From Rhododendron vialii (Eukaryota; Streptophyta; Magnoliopsida; Ericales; Ericaceae), in assembly GCF_030253575.1 (NCBI RefSeq), contig NC_080560.1:35639501-35703500 (forward strand): 64,000 nt of DNA, given 5' to 3'. A program made the translations under genes and the position numbers. Below the pieces are notes generated by a model. That model saw only the letters and a program-made list of their open reading frames with translations, did not search any database and was not told where the DNA came from. Below, piece after piece: positions 24,492-36,029 of the stretch. How positions within the stretch are numbered: the stretch's first letter is position 1; every line of letters begins with the position of its first letter.

Positions 24492-25237
24492 GAGAGAGAG
24501 AGAGAGAGAGAGAGAGATGATTTTAACTTTATTGGTAATGCATGTTGCCCGTATAAATAGCTAGCAACCCAATAATTATATTAGCCAAAAAGGAATTTGA
24601 GTCGAAATTGGCAATCTTGACTTCTTGGGTAGTTTACTAGTTTAGCAAGATTTTCTTTCTTTCTTTGTTTTTTTTTTTTTTTGCACAGCAGTACACAACA
24701 GTTAGAAGTTAGTTTGGTAGTTTGTTCAAATTCATTTGAAATTCAGTTTGATCGTATTTCATTTGTGCTTTCTCTGTGAGTTAGTTGAGATGTAAGTTTG
24801 GATTGCCAGCTCATCAATCCAAGCAGTGTACTTGTGGTCCAATTGGAGGTGTTTCATCTCGAGAGATAAATAGGGGTTTCTCTTCTCTGTAAAGACAGAA
24901 AAAAATAGTTGAGAAAATAATAGAACAAGATTCTCTCTCTCTCTCACTTCTATTTCGATTTACTGATTTTGTCAGTTAGTTGTAGTATATACTCCGTATA
25001 TATATTTGAACGTGGTAGACTGGCAGAGCAGCCAAAATGTGTGGGACCAACGTCGGCGGAATTCCGAAACCATTCTCCGTTTTTTTCTTCTTTTGAATCA
25101 CAAGTGCTGAATAGAAAAATGAGAAAATCTTTTTAATGGAGGGTTCTGTGAACAGTTGTTTATGGAGGTGAATGACAACCGTTCAAGAGTATTTTGAACG
25201 TTTTGGATGTTAATAAAACTTTTTTGGAAAAGAGTTA
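24492..25237. other. Upstream region of GSTU copy 3, with a copy-specific insertion
   Basis: Shares its flank with copy 2 except for about 24683-24975, which is absent there. That piece contains GAGATAAATAGGGGTTTCTC and a CT-rich stretch and resembles a small solo LTR, but I could not define TG/CA ends with a clean target duplication. From 24990 the shared flank resumes (TTTGAACGTGGTAGACTGG). Confidence 0.4.
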
Positions 25238-25476
25238 GACCCCGTTCCAGAAACCTTCTTAAAAAATAAATAGCTTATTTCATATTTTTAAACTAAAAAA
25301 TAATGTAAATAAAAAATAATTTTTCAATTTTTTGTGCACCGTATTAAAGATCTCAATGAGATCTATCAAACAAGATCCATAGTGATAGAAAAATTATTTG
25401 CGTAAACATATGATTTTTGAACTTGAAATTACCTACTTAAAAAATGAGTACTTATTTATCGTTCCGAAACGGAGCC
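25238..25476. mobile_element. Short PIF/Harbinger-like MITE, 239 bp
   Basis: The ends GACCCCGTTCCAGAAAC and GGCTCCGTTTCGGAAC (right end reverse complemented) are inverted. The 3-bp flanks are TTA on the left and TAA on the right, so the duplication is ambiguous. The corresponding point upstream of copy 2 is uninterrupted (AAAAAGTTTAACTCTTTT). Core text matches 17035-17165 and 54720-55362. Confidence 0.6.
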
Positions 25477-25904
25477 TAAACTCTTTTCCGAAAAAGTTTC
25501 ATTTAAATTTGGATAGTCTAAAGCCGAGATCGCACGGCTCCGTGAATAAGGAATTCACGGAGCCTCCGTGAATAAGACAAGCTCTAGAAAAATACAAGTA
25601 TTTGAATTCATAACCTTCCTTCATTCCTAAAGCAGCTAAAAGATTTGAGCCTTTCAACAATCAAAGTTAGCACCATTTTGGCTCGGACAAACCATTCAGT
25701 TGCTGAGAGACAATGTGTTTTTGAACCCTACGTTTCAGTCTAGTATTTTTGTTTTTTTAATAAGAGAGTAAAATTGTAAGAGCTTAGTCTAATGGTCGGG
25801 CCATTTAGACATGAATAGACAATGGTATTTGCAATGGTGCATTGCTATTTGCAGGGCCATTTTTTTCAATAATTCTCCTTAAATTATTTTTCTAATTAAC
25901 GTTC

Positions 25905-26800
25905 ACGAACTACTATTTTCACTCCATCTACCATCTTTGTATGATTGCAAAATTGAGATTGCATTTGCGAGTTACCAATAACGGGATCTGGGCTAATACA
26001 TATTACGCATTGCAAACTGCTTTATCTAAAGTTTGAACGAAAGCTTTTCCCCTCATTTTATAAGTTTGGGAGAGTGAAAAGATTTTGTAGTGTGCAAATT
26101 ATGCAAGTAGACAATACAGGAGCCCAACTTCTTCACGATGGGCAATCAAAAAAAAAAAAAAATCCTCGCGCCCATTGGGTTTCAAGGTTTTTTTTTTTTT
26201 TTTGACAAAATTGAGAAGATTGTATTAATAATTGCTCAGCGGCACTTACATAACGGAGTTCATTACGAAAATTTTGGATAAAGCCAAACTAATCATCTAC
26301 CTATTGTAAAACGAGAAAGCACGAGGCAGCTGATGTCTTTCACCCTAACCCAGATGTAACTTGACGCAAATAGCTGCACTCGCAATCTGCTATATATTTA
26401 TATCTAAAATTAGCAATCTCAAAAGAGATAAAGTGCTAGCTAAAGATAAAAGACAATAAATACCGACGATCAGATGAACTCTAATGAACTTCCAAAAATT
26501 ACAGATCTAACAAGCCATATGAGTTGCCTTGGCAAAAACATTATGTAGGGTAAGTCACTGTTGGCACATATATCATTATGAAGCAAAATCGTCTCTGAAA
26601 ATACCCGATCTGTAGATGAAATCTTTGTCCAAAGACGAAACTAAAAACTTTTGAGAAGACAAGAGACTTAACTCTCACAAATTACGACAGGTCGTTGATC
26701 TGAAGAGACGAGAGAAAAACAAAAACAAAGACAAAACTAAGCCATGGCCTTCCCCTCCCACCGTCATACAAGGGTGTGAAACCCTGGGGGGGGGGGGGGG
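25905..26800 (-). mobile_element. Inverted copy D of the poly(A)-tailed repeat and flank
   Basis: The poly(T) at about 26188-26202 followed by GACAAAATTGAGAAG is the reverse complement of the 3' end of copies A-C, and CCATGGCCTTCCCCTCCCAC near 26743 is the reversed 5' part. 25905-26170 is the inverted match of 21975-22240 (ACTACTATTTTCACTCCATC; CAATACAGGAGCCCAA). The whole forms an inverted repeat around GSTU copy 3. A G-run at about 26787-26805 lies at its outer edge. Confidence 0.55.
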
Positions 26801-27406
26801 GGGGGAGGGGAAGTTACAAGAAGGATATTTGTGGCAGCTGAGTAAAAAAGAATCCAATTAATAAAAAACAAACCTAACTTTTTTCCAAGTTGCAAACTTG
26901 CTTTGTGCATTTTACTTATTGATTTTTTAGATTATGGTTAGAATAACAATTTACTATAAATGAATCTTGTGTTCAATCCCCAAGTGTCTCTGATGCTTAT
27001 ATTTTCCTAATTTCCTCTGATAACAAGACATATGTACAAGCTAATATGTCCCTTCAATTTCGATCAATCCTTGCTAGAACCCCCTCAGTATCTAAGCTCT
27101 TCAGCTGGAAAATTTATTACTTCTTTCATGCAAAAAGTGCTATATATGGTAAAGCCTATTTCACCACAATATGCTTAGCATTCTTCCCCTTGCAGTGGTC
27201 AATTAGTTCAAGAAAACGGTAATGCCATGGCTAATCAGGCACTGCTATGCTATTGAGAACACCTTTCTTGTTCAAGTTAAATGCCTTTTAAGTGGATTAC
27301 CTTTTAAAAGACTCCTAGGCAAGTGGTGTGATTAATAATAATCTTTTGTAGTTTTTATTTATCTCACACACAATCTGAAAATTTAATTAAACTGACTTGC
27401 TAGTCC
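26801..27406. other. Spacer; left end of the block that splits the GSTU array
   Basis: 26838-26949 (GAGTAAAAAAGAATCCAATT ... GATTATGGTTAGAAT) matches 60108-60255 upstream of GSTU copy 4. After 26949 the similarity stops and unrelated sequence follows. No gene recognised. Confidence 0.5.
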
Positions 27407-27411
27407 AATGT

Positions 27412-29818
27412 TGATGCAGTAGGTTTAAGGGTATGTATGTCTTTTTAGTCCTTTGTAATAAAGGGGTCTATAAATAGAGGTCTAGAGTGCTCATTAGGTA
27501 GCTTTTATCATTTTGAACAAATATTATCAAGAGCTAGTCTCTTTTGTATCCCATTTGGGAGTTTCTCTCTCTACATTATCTATAGGTATCTTTGGTTGCA
27601 TCACATTTGGTATCAGAGCTTCTAGGCTCGATCCCCACCGTTTATCTCGCCGGAATCCTCCCCGGAAACCTGAACCTCGCCATAAAATCTCGCCGGAACC
27701 CTAAAACGACGCCGGAAAACCTTGCCAGAGCCCCTATTCCACTCAAAACCAACAAATCTACTCAAACCTAGATCTTACATCTCGATTTGGACTCCTAAAC
27801 TTACAGAATCAACCATTTCGCAGCTGATTTTTGCTGTTTTAGGCCTCAAAACCCTATTTCGCACCATTTCGCACCTGACCCAACTCTATTTGCACTCGAT
27901 CTGCCACTTTGGGAGCTTGGAACAATGAACCATAGCTGAAAAAATGCCTCTACAGTGTTCGGAACATTGATTCGACACCAGATCTGTTTGTTTTGGACCT
28001 CACACAGTGATTTCGAGCCTACTTCAGTGATTTCAAGTCAGATCCGTGGGTTTTGAGGGTTTTCGGACTGATTTCAACCCATTTTTGCTGACTTCGGACT
28101 AGATCTATGGTGGGTAAGTGTCAAATCCTTATTTTCTTTGTTGGGTTGTTGCTAGATTGCTCCGTAGTTGTCGATTCGAGCATGATTACTGTTGATTAAG
28201 TGTTTTTGGGGTTGTTCTATTGAAATTGGTGACTGAGTTGACTGGGTTGATTTGCTTGTTTAGAGTTGATTGCTGGTGTTGTAATGGCTTATCGGGTTAA
28301 AGGTAGAAGAGGTAAAGGCTTGGGGGTAAATAATGGTGATGAAATTGATAACTTTGGCAACCAAAATCGTTGTAGGAATGAGATTGAAGAGTGTACACAA
28401 ATTGCTACCTTAAACGATAAGGTGCAATTGTTGATGTTGAAAAGACAAGTTGCTACCTTGATTACGAAGGTGCATCGTTTACTACCTCGTGGAGGTATTG
28501 ATAATTCTCAGTCAATTTAAGGCTAGTTTTAACTATAAGGAGGAAAGCAACATTGATGTTGACCTTGTTGAATCTTATGGAAAGTTTAATCTAAATGAGA
28601 TTGAAGAGGATGTTAGCCTCGATTCGGATGAGTTTGAAGGGGGGAAGGAACTTGGTTATTTCGATGATTTTCCTATCTATGATCAATATCCTAGTGAAGA
28701 CCTTAAAGGTGTTCTTCAAGATGATTGCATCTTTGAGTTTGGAGATTTCTCTATCTTTGATGAGTCTCCAAATGAAGATGATGGAGGTGAATTTGAAAGA
28801 GTTTTCATATTTGACGAGTCTTCAAAGGGGGATACTGATGTGGAAGACGTTCCCATCTATGATGAATATCCAAGTGAGGATATTGATGGTCATGAAGATG
28901 GACTTGAGAATGTTGGAAGCTCCAATGAAGAACAAGAAATGCCCATTCTTATTAGCAATGAACCTCGCTTCTTGCAATGGGACGATAGCAAACAAGTACA
29001 AGAAGGGCATGGAGCAAATGTTGCATTTTGTGTGCTACCCAAGACAAATGAGTTTGCTTTCGAAGTCCTGGCGGGTTTAGAGGACTTCATAGAGCCAAAA
29101 TTTGATGATTGTTCTCCAAACCTGTCTCTTGGATTGTCTTTGGTCCAAGATGTGCAAGTTTGTGATGTTGTGGTGCCCGAACAACTTCTAAAGTGGCCGA
29201 GAGAGAGAAGAAACGACTTGGGACATCTTGAAGATCCTTTGGGAATAATGTTCACTCAAGAAAGTCTTGGGTATGATCTTGGACATGTGGTAAAGTTGAA
29301 TTTTCTCTATGCGAAGGTTGATGATTCTTGTGATATTTTGGAACCAAGTGTAATCACCTATGTTGAGAAAGTGTTGATCCTTTAGAGGTATGGCAAGTGG
29401 GTAATTTCTTGGCACATAAGCAAGGACGCGGTGGATGTACACAAACGAAAGCTCGTATTGAAGATGGGTTATTGCATGAGGGTGACGTGAATTAAGGAAA
29501 TGCAGTCACATACCTAATTCGGAGCTGCATAATAATTAGTTTTATAGTTCTATATTTTCTTTATTTAGTTGTCTCGAGTCTTGTGTCCAACTTGAGGACA
29601 AGTTGTTTTTTTTAAGAGGGTGAGTCTGATGCAGTAAGTTTAAGAGTATGTATGTCTTTCTAGTCCTTTGTAATAGAGGGGTCTATAAATAGGAGTCTAG
29701 AGTGCTCATTAGGTAGCTTTTATCATTTTGAACAAATATTATCAAGAGCTAGTCTCTTTTGTATCCCATTTGGGAGTTTCTCTCTCTACATTATCTATGG
29801 GTATCTTTGGTTGCATCA
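27412..29818 (+). mobile_element. Short non-autonomous LTR retrotransposon, 2.4 kb
   Basis: Two 192-bp LTRs (27412-27603 and 29627-29818) begin TGATGCA and end TGCATCA, differ at about seven positions and contain TCTATAAATAG as a promoter-like box. The target duplication AATGT is perfect (27407-27411, 29819-29823). A primer-binding site TGGTATCAGAGC (27608-27619) matches initiator tRNA-Met. Upstream of the 3' LTR, ACTTGAGGACAAGTTG and a polypurine stretch AAGAGGGTGAG resemble Ty3/gypsy 3' ends. No protease, reverse transcriptase, RNase H or integrase is encoded, so it must be mobilised in trans. Confidence 0.92.
28489..29385 (+). CDS. Acidic 298-residue open frame inside the non-autonomous LTR element
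   Basis: Uncharacterised. The frame is unusually long for this AT-rich region and rich in Asp/Glu. It contains two near-repeats, DFPIYDQYPSED (about residues 60-71) and DVPIYDEYPSED, plus FDES motifs, separated by acidic linkers; the C-terminal third has LSLGLSLVQDVQVCDVVVPE. PIYDEY-type text occurs in the linker between gag and pol of some Ty3/gypsy polyproteins, so this may be a remnant of such a region; that is inference. A separate 84-codon frame (28266-28520, MAYRVKGRRGKG) overlaps its start in another phase, suggesting a frameshift in one ancestral frame. The start codon is uncertain. Confidence 0.5.
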   Translation: MEVLIILSQFKASFNYKEESNIDVDLVESYGKFNLNEIEEDVSLDSDEFEGGKELGYFDDFPIYDQYPSEDLKGVLQDDCIFEFGDFSIFDESPNEDDGGEFERVFIFDESSKGDTDVEDVPIYDEYPSEDIDGHEDGLENVGSSNEEQEMPILISNEPRFLQWDDSKQVQEGHGANVAFCVLPKTNEFAFEVLAGLEDFIEPKFDDCSPNLSLGLSLVQDVQVCDVVVPEQLLKWPRERRNDLGHLEDPLGIMFTQESLGYDLGHVVKLNFLYAKVDDSCDILEPSVITYVEKVLIL

Positions 29819-30016
29819 AATGTGATTGGTCCACTACTAAGTATGTACGACTACTTGAGACTATGGAGGTTGTCACGTACACGAACATGTCGCACAGTAG
29901 TCATGTCGCACAGACTACTGCATTGGTGATCTAGGAACTAATTTGAGTGTAGAAGGAAAATTTGTTAAAGAAGAATATATAAAGCGTGGGATAAAAAAGA
30001 AAATTTCAATGCTTAG

Positions 30017-30484
30017 TCTCATTAGATTTTGTTCTATTTACACTTCCTTAAATACAATTGAAAAAGAAGTACCATTTAAAGTAAGTGCCAACCTAGGAGT
30101 CGTTTTTAAATACTGAAAAAGGGCTTAAATAGTGATTCACCTTGGCACCTTTTTACTTGTGCATAACAGCTCTTGGATGATTATAAACTGACAATAAAAA
30201 TAATGGCAGCCCACTTTGAATGGAACCTATACACAAAAAGAAGCAATGCTTCTCATTAGATTTTGTTCTATTTACACTTCCTTAAATACAATTGAAGAAG
30301 AAGTACCATTTAAAGTAAGTGCCAACCTAGGAGTCATTTTTAAATACTAAAAAAGGGCTTAAATAGTGATTCACCTTGGCACCTTTTTACTTGTGCATAA
30401 CAATTCTTGGATGATTATAAACTGACAATAAAAATAATGGTAGCCCACTTTGAATGGAACCTATACCCAAAAAGAAGCAATGTA
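30017..30484. repeat. Tandem duplication, 234-bp unit
   Basis: TCTCATTAGATTTTGTTCTA starts at 30017 and again at 30251, and both copies run to AAAAAGAAGCAATG with only scattered differences (for example GAAAAAGAA against GAAGAAGAA). Confidence 0.85.
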
Positions 30485-31145
30485 GCAAATTTTATCACAA
30501 TGCTAGCAATATTGTTACTCCTCACCTTGGAAATTATCGCATTCTGATGAAGCAAAAGTGCTTGCAAAACTGACCATACCACAAATGGCCAAAGAGTCCA
30601 CTAGGTTCTCAACAAATACTCATAACAACTACTTTACACCACAAGTGTAATGCTAAACAACGATAAAGAAATTAGCAATCCATGTCTTACCAACCCCAAC
30701 TCTCCCTTTACCCTCGCCCCCCCCCCCCCCCCCCCCAATGCCATTAACGGTGCATTGTGTAAAGAACAATTTTGTTTTCTCATTTGAACGGTTGAACCAT
30801 ATACATTGGTATTTTTCCCTTATGAGACAACATTCATTTATATTTTTTGGCAAGTTGCATGAGCCAATTTCCATGCAAAAACTTCTTTTTTGTTACTGAC
30901 ATTTTGCAATCAAATGACGATCAACATCAAGTAGACTAGGGAGATGTTGACGATAAATTACCTGCATTACTACATAGAGAACACGTTCACAAGACCTTGA
31001 AGAGGCTCCTGTGAGACTTGAGTCAAATATCTTGACTAGCTGCCACAAATGTTTTTGAAGTTAATGAGGATTTTGGCAAGCCAAAATATGACCCAGCATA
31101 GGTTTAAACATGAGACGAGCTTATCAGCATCTTGGAACAGTGTTA
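30485..31145. other. Spacer with C homopolymer, no intact gene
   Basis: A run of about 19 C lies at 30718-30736. DADKLVSCL-like text reads on the minus strand near 31110-31140, next to the MOR1 relic, and may be part of it. Confidence 0.4.
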
Positions 31146-31276
31146 CCTTATTTACTAAGCATGATAAGCCTATCAGCATCTTTCACAATTTTATGCATAG
31201 CACTGCCTTCAGGATCGCTAGTTGCCTGATCCAACTCAACGAATACAAGTTTCATTCCTTCAACAGATTGCAGCAA
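31146..31276 (-). pseudogene. MOR1: Relic exon of MOR1/GEM1 (XMAP215-family microtubule-associated protein)
   Basis: The minus strand reads QSVEGMKLVFVELDQATSD, then PEGSAMHKIVKDADRLI, in one frame and CLVNKV in another. The family sequence known to me from Arabidopsis MOR1 has SPEQSVEGMKVV...DELVKDADGLVSCLANKV, so the order and spacing agree and a small deletion after RLI has shifted the frame to a stop (TAA at 31148-31150). MOR1 is a roughly 2000-residue TOG-domain protein stabilising cortical microtubules; only this one exon is recognisable here. It is a dead fragment, not a gene. Confidence 0.7.
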
Positions 31277-31629
31277 AAATATTTTACTTAGAACTGGATG
31301 TTTGTTGGGAGAGAGAGAGAGAGTAAAAAAGGGAAGAAATGTCAATGAGACCATAAAACGAAAACCAAAAATTAGTGGCTCTAAACTCAATCTAGCAACA
31401 GATATTCTACACAACACATATCTGAAAAATAGATGAGACCAAAGGAGTACACCGTTTATAAAAAAAACCTGTTCAGGGTAACCATATTCAATAATATTTA
31501 GCGCTTCATTCCAGTCTCAATTCTGTGAATAAAATGTCTCTCCATTTGCTTCTCAGAATATCCTAAAAGTAGATATTGTTATAAACCTTGAGCTTGGAAT
31601 ATTTCACATCTCTGCTTCCCATACTTGAT

Positions 31630-32034
31630 TTAGTGTGAGTTTGGCAAATCTTTCATTACAGAAATAGTTTCTATTTGGGGAATTCCATCCAACTTTTTTC
31701 CCTCCAACGCCTTTTTCATGAATTCCGGACTTTTGATGCTTGTAAAAAACTCTACTGGAAAAATCATTGGGAGGAATTGATGCTTGTAAAAAACTCTATT
31801 GGCAAAATCAGTGGGAGGAACTCCGTTTCTCTCCTTTCCCCTAGCATGCTTTAACTTTCTTTTGATTTTAGTAAAAGAAAATTGGAAAGCAATTCTTTTA
31901 GTGCGCACCTTGTGATGAGAAGATTGCCCTGACGAATGCTTCACTTCAGGTTGAGAAATACAAGCATTTGCTGGTCCAAGCTTCAAAAAGACAATCCTAT
32001 TTGATGTTTGACAATTTCCATGTCCCTTCAACAA
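31630..32034 (-). pseudogene. Possible TRM/DUF4378-type gene fragment
   Basis: A 134-codon open frame includes RIVFLKLGPANA and FSFTKIKRKLKHARGKER, which resemble the conserved LKPGP and IKRKLKHAMGKER segments of plant DUF4378 (TON1-recruiting-motif-like) proteins. Those proteins are several hundred residues long; nothing else of one is visible here. The call rests on remembered motif similarity only. Confidence 0.35.
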
Positions 32035-32937
32035 TAATCATCATGTCCACTCCTTCCTACCCACATCTCTAGGGGAAAACTCAAAAAAAAAAAAAAACTA
32101 TTATTCTGATTTGCAAGAGAGGATTACAATCCACTACAGATTCAAGTTACCACTTACCAGCACTAACAAAAAATACTCAAGAGGACCCATTTGGGTTTGT
32201 CAGCTACTGCAATTTACACCAGTAATATCCTAGACCTGTGGAAATGGAAAAGTATATATTAGATGTGGAAAGGCGACGTGGAAAAAAGCTCAAACTCCTT
32301 AAGATATGAATCCATCTCTTTTGATTCAAAGGGAAGGAAATCAGGCTATGGAAAATAAATGAATCAATCGCATTAAAACAAAACTATTAGTGGCAAATGA
32401 GGACTGCTATAATTCAAGAGGAATGAAACACGGTGAGAGAGCGTAGCGATTGAACAGTTCAAAACAAGAAGAAGAGAATGAGAGATGTGATATGAGGAGA
32501 CTGGAGTAGGCATACTTCTCTTCTCGTGCCCTACATGGCAAAAAAGTAAAGATTATGTAAGAGTGGTAGAAAAACTATGCATTTGGATGTAGTAATCCAA
32601 ACCAAGTTAACCGACAGATTAGTTTAAAACCGACGTGCTAGAAAAATAAATAAACAAAAATCAAAGAAAACCCGTATTGTATATGAGTCCATGCTTTCAA
32701 TGGGAGGAAAACAAAAACAACTGACAAAATAGGGCAATACAATTGAGAAACAATAACTGGTTTATATTGCCTTCTGGAGAGTGGTTACTAACCTTTGAGC
32801 AGGAGGATTCAATTGAGAGCTTGAAAGAAGTGAGATTCAGAGGAAATGGAAGCATATCTACAGACAAATAGAGTGATGTAACCTCTTCGTGATCGAAAGA
32901 CACCAATGCTCAATACAGCTGAAAAATCAAACTAATG
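32035..32937. other. AT-rich spacer, no gene recognised
   Basis: Contains a poly(A) run near 32084-32097. There is a minus-strand 69-codon frame (32697-32906) without motifs. Confidence 0.35.
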
Positions 32938-33357
32938 TGTTAGGATTGTCACACACATGCACACAAATCACGAGCATAAAACAGTAAAGAAATCAACACA
33001 AAAATATACGTGGTTCCCCAAAACCGGCTACGTCCACGGGAGCGGCTGTTGTTCTTTATTATCACAGTAACGGAATAGGGTTTACAACATAGAGTATTTA
33101 TACAGACTCTATACTAACCCTAATCTGGTATTTGGTCTGTATCCCAAAAATACCCTTGTACGAAACGTACCATACCGCATTGCCCCCCGCACCCCCTAAT
33201 TACGAAACGTCTGGGCCTTCGGCCCAGCCTACTTTGGCCAGATGCCGTCGCTCCACTACGCTTCGCTCCACTCTTTCCGCTCGGGCACCTGGCCTTCTTT
33301 CTAGAACTCCTTAGTATCTCTTCATACTTAACATATGAGCCATATATAGTTCTAACA
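32938..33357 (-). mobile_element. Solo LTR, 420 bp, probably Ty1/copia-type
   Basis: Begins TGTTAGGATTGTCAC and ends AGTTCTAACA, giving 6-bp inverted ends TGTTAG/CTAACA. It contains ACGTGGTTCCCCAAAACCGG and CTACGTCCACGGG, a combination common in plant copia LTRs, and TATTTATACAGACTCTATAC. No internal retrotransposon sequence follows on either side. The flanking five bases (TAATG, CAGTG) match only partly, so the target duplication is weak. The GC-rich 33190-33290 part creates a false open frame. Confidence 0.65.
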
Positions 33358-35983
33358 CAGTGTTTAATTGTTAGCTACAAAACCAGATCAAATACGCAAA
33401 CATATTTATATGAGCTCAAACACGCCAAAAACAAATCAGACTGGGATGCAATTGCATAAAAACAGAGGATTTAGTTTTCTCGAATTGCTAGTTGTAAGCT
33501 AATCCAGACAGATGCATGGTTTCAAGAGAGACAGATCCATTTCCTCCCTCAAATGAAAGGACTTTTTCTCTTCTCACGCTTTCTCCCTAAAAACTAGGGA
33601 ATTGACAAAGGGAAGATGTGTAGGCAGTGAATTTGGATTTTCGACAGATTTGTAGATATTGAATCCCAGGAAGCACTATTCCAACTACTCTTACTAACTC
33701 TAGTCCATACAAAGTAAGAACAAAACCAACAATATTGGGCAAGAATAAAAAACCTTGTTTTGACCATCTTCTCACGCTTCTCCCTAAAACCCAACCAAAT
33801 CTCAAACTTGACCCCATTTTCGCTGCAATCAATGGGCCATGTCTTTTCAATCAAGAATAACTTTATCTACTCTATACTCCTCTAAATAATCATTAAAAAC
33901 AGTGGCTAGAATCTATAAAGAATAACACAATTTCATTTAAGCAAGAGGAGAAGATGGCACTGCATTGCAGGAAATTTAAGGAAGGATTAAATTTTTTAAC
34001 CTACCAGGCTTTGAAAATCAGCAGCCCATAGTTGCTTGCAGAAGCGCACTTCAACTTCGAGGTCTAGCAAAAAAAATGGCATGTAGGATGTTTTAATTGG
34101 AGCTATCGCACAAAGTAACATGTTTAGATCAGGCCTAGACACATACAAGTCCATGGAAATATTCTGTTGGTTTACAATACTACAACATTTACGTGCTGCT
34201 ATTGGATTCCAATTAGGTTCAGAATTTTCATGGATGATAGGCTTGCTATGCACACCACCACCAATATCTTACTTCCATGCAGTCCCAACCAAAGACATGC
34301 ATATCAAAGATAACATGACCAATGGAGGCAAACAAAACCAGGTAATTTTGGCGAAAGCTATGACCAAATGCAATGCCATCCCAACCCATTCTAAGTTGAT
34401 CACGTTCTACTTTCATATAGTACACATTGTTACAACTATATACAACTGCTATGCCATGAGTTGGGGCAAGAACAAAACGGCAAAATTTTTGAGGTATAGT
34501 CTACAATAAAGAGAGCCTGCCTAAAATTGCAATTATTCTAATTTTTTCCCACTACAAAAATTTTTACTTCGTAGACTATCAACCTATGGATCATTACAAT
34601 GTGAAAGGAAGAGGAGGGATTGAGATTAATCAACTTACTGTAAGCTTCACCGGAAATGATGAAAAAGAGACCCTAGAGATTGATGTGCAAGATCTTCTTC
34701 ACCGGAAATGATGAAAAAGAGGCAAAAATTAATCAACAATCCAGATGAAATAAACAAAAACCTAAACCCAATTCTCATTCTCTTGAATCTCTCGATTCCT
34801 AGCAAACTTCACCTTCTCAAAGGTTAAACCAAAGTTGAAAATCATCCACAAAAGCAACCACGAAGTAAACAAAAATGAATAACCAACAGTTGCCATCCCT
34901 ATCGGCCAACATATAGACTTTAAATTATTTTGGATGCCCTTAACCCTACTACCTCTTCACCCATTGCTGGGCATTCAGTTGAACACCTAGTAGGCACAAT
35001 CGTCTAATGTTTTTCAATTCCCTAACCAATGGGATAGGCCTAAGCATCATACCTCAGTTAAAATATAATAACACCACACAATTAGGAGAGGGAAGCAAAA
35101 AACAAAAGAATTGTTTGCAACCATTTTAGGCTACTCTTTCTAATGGCTCGGTTCTTGCTCTAATATCCTTCCTTTTTTTCTCTTGGTTTCTGTGCTTGTA
35201 TTCTTTATTGACCAATCAAGAAAAGAGGAAAAAGGGGAGAGCGAGAATGAGGGAGATTTACCCCATACCCCTTGAACAAACTAGTCTTCTGTCCATTTAA
35301 ATCCGAAAAAAGAGATCAGTTCTTTCAAAAAATCATTTTTTGCACTATGACAAACTAATGCAAAATTTAGTGCTTGAATTCAAGAGCCTATAACTCATTT
35401 TTACATGAACGGATTTTGTGATTGTTTTGCATGACTTGTCATGTACAAAGGCATTTTTCTAGAATTTTATCTACACAAACAAATTCCCTTACTTTCAAAA
35501 AAAAAAACAAATTCCCTTTAATTTTAGTCAATGAATACCCTATGGACGTACTCATCTAAATTCCTTCTATCATCGACATAAAACTTAAAAGATGAACTTT
35601 GGTAATATGCATCACTACTAACAAAGCGAACATCATTGTATTTCATCACAGGGCCTGCTCAAGCACAAAATCCGAGGGATTCTCGTGGCTAGTGTAAAAA
35701 AGCAAAACCGATTGAGGTCTCTTCATACCTGGAGTGAACACTAAATCTAAAGTACAAAAAATCAAGAACCCACGACTACTTTCAAGATTTGAGGCATTTT
35801 GAAATCAACTTGTCTCGTACTTCCAAAAGGGAATTACAAAAAGCAATTATAGTGAATGCCATGATTTTCCATACCTCACTAACCAATTGACGGGATTCAA
35901 ACATCGCTCGAGATCAATTAGACAGCTTGGTAAAACCGTATTCACTGCACATACAAGATTATCAATTCAATTTTCTCTAATGT

Positions 35984-36029
<46 letters not shown>

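Noticed and set aside
33132-33314. Pro/Thr/Ser-rich plus-strand frame
   Set aside because: Lies entirely inside the GC-rich part of a solo LTR.
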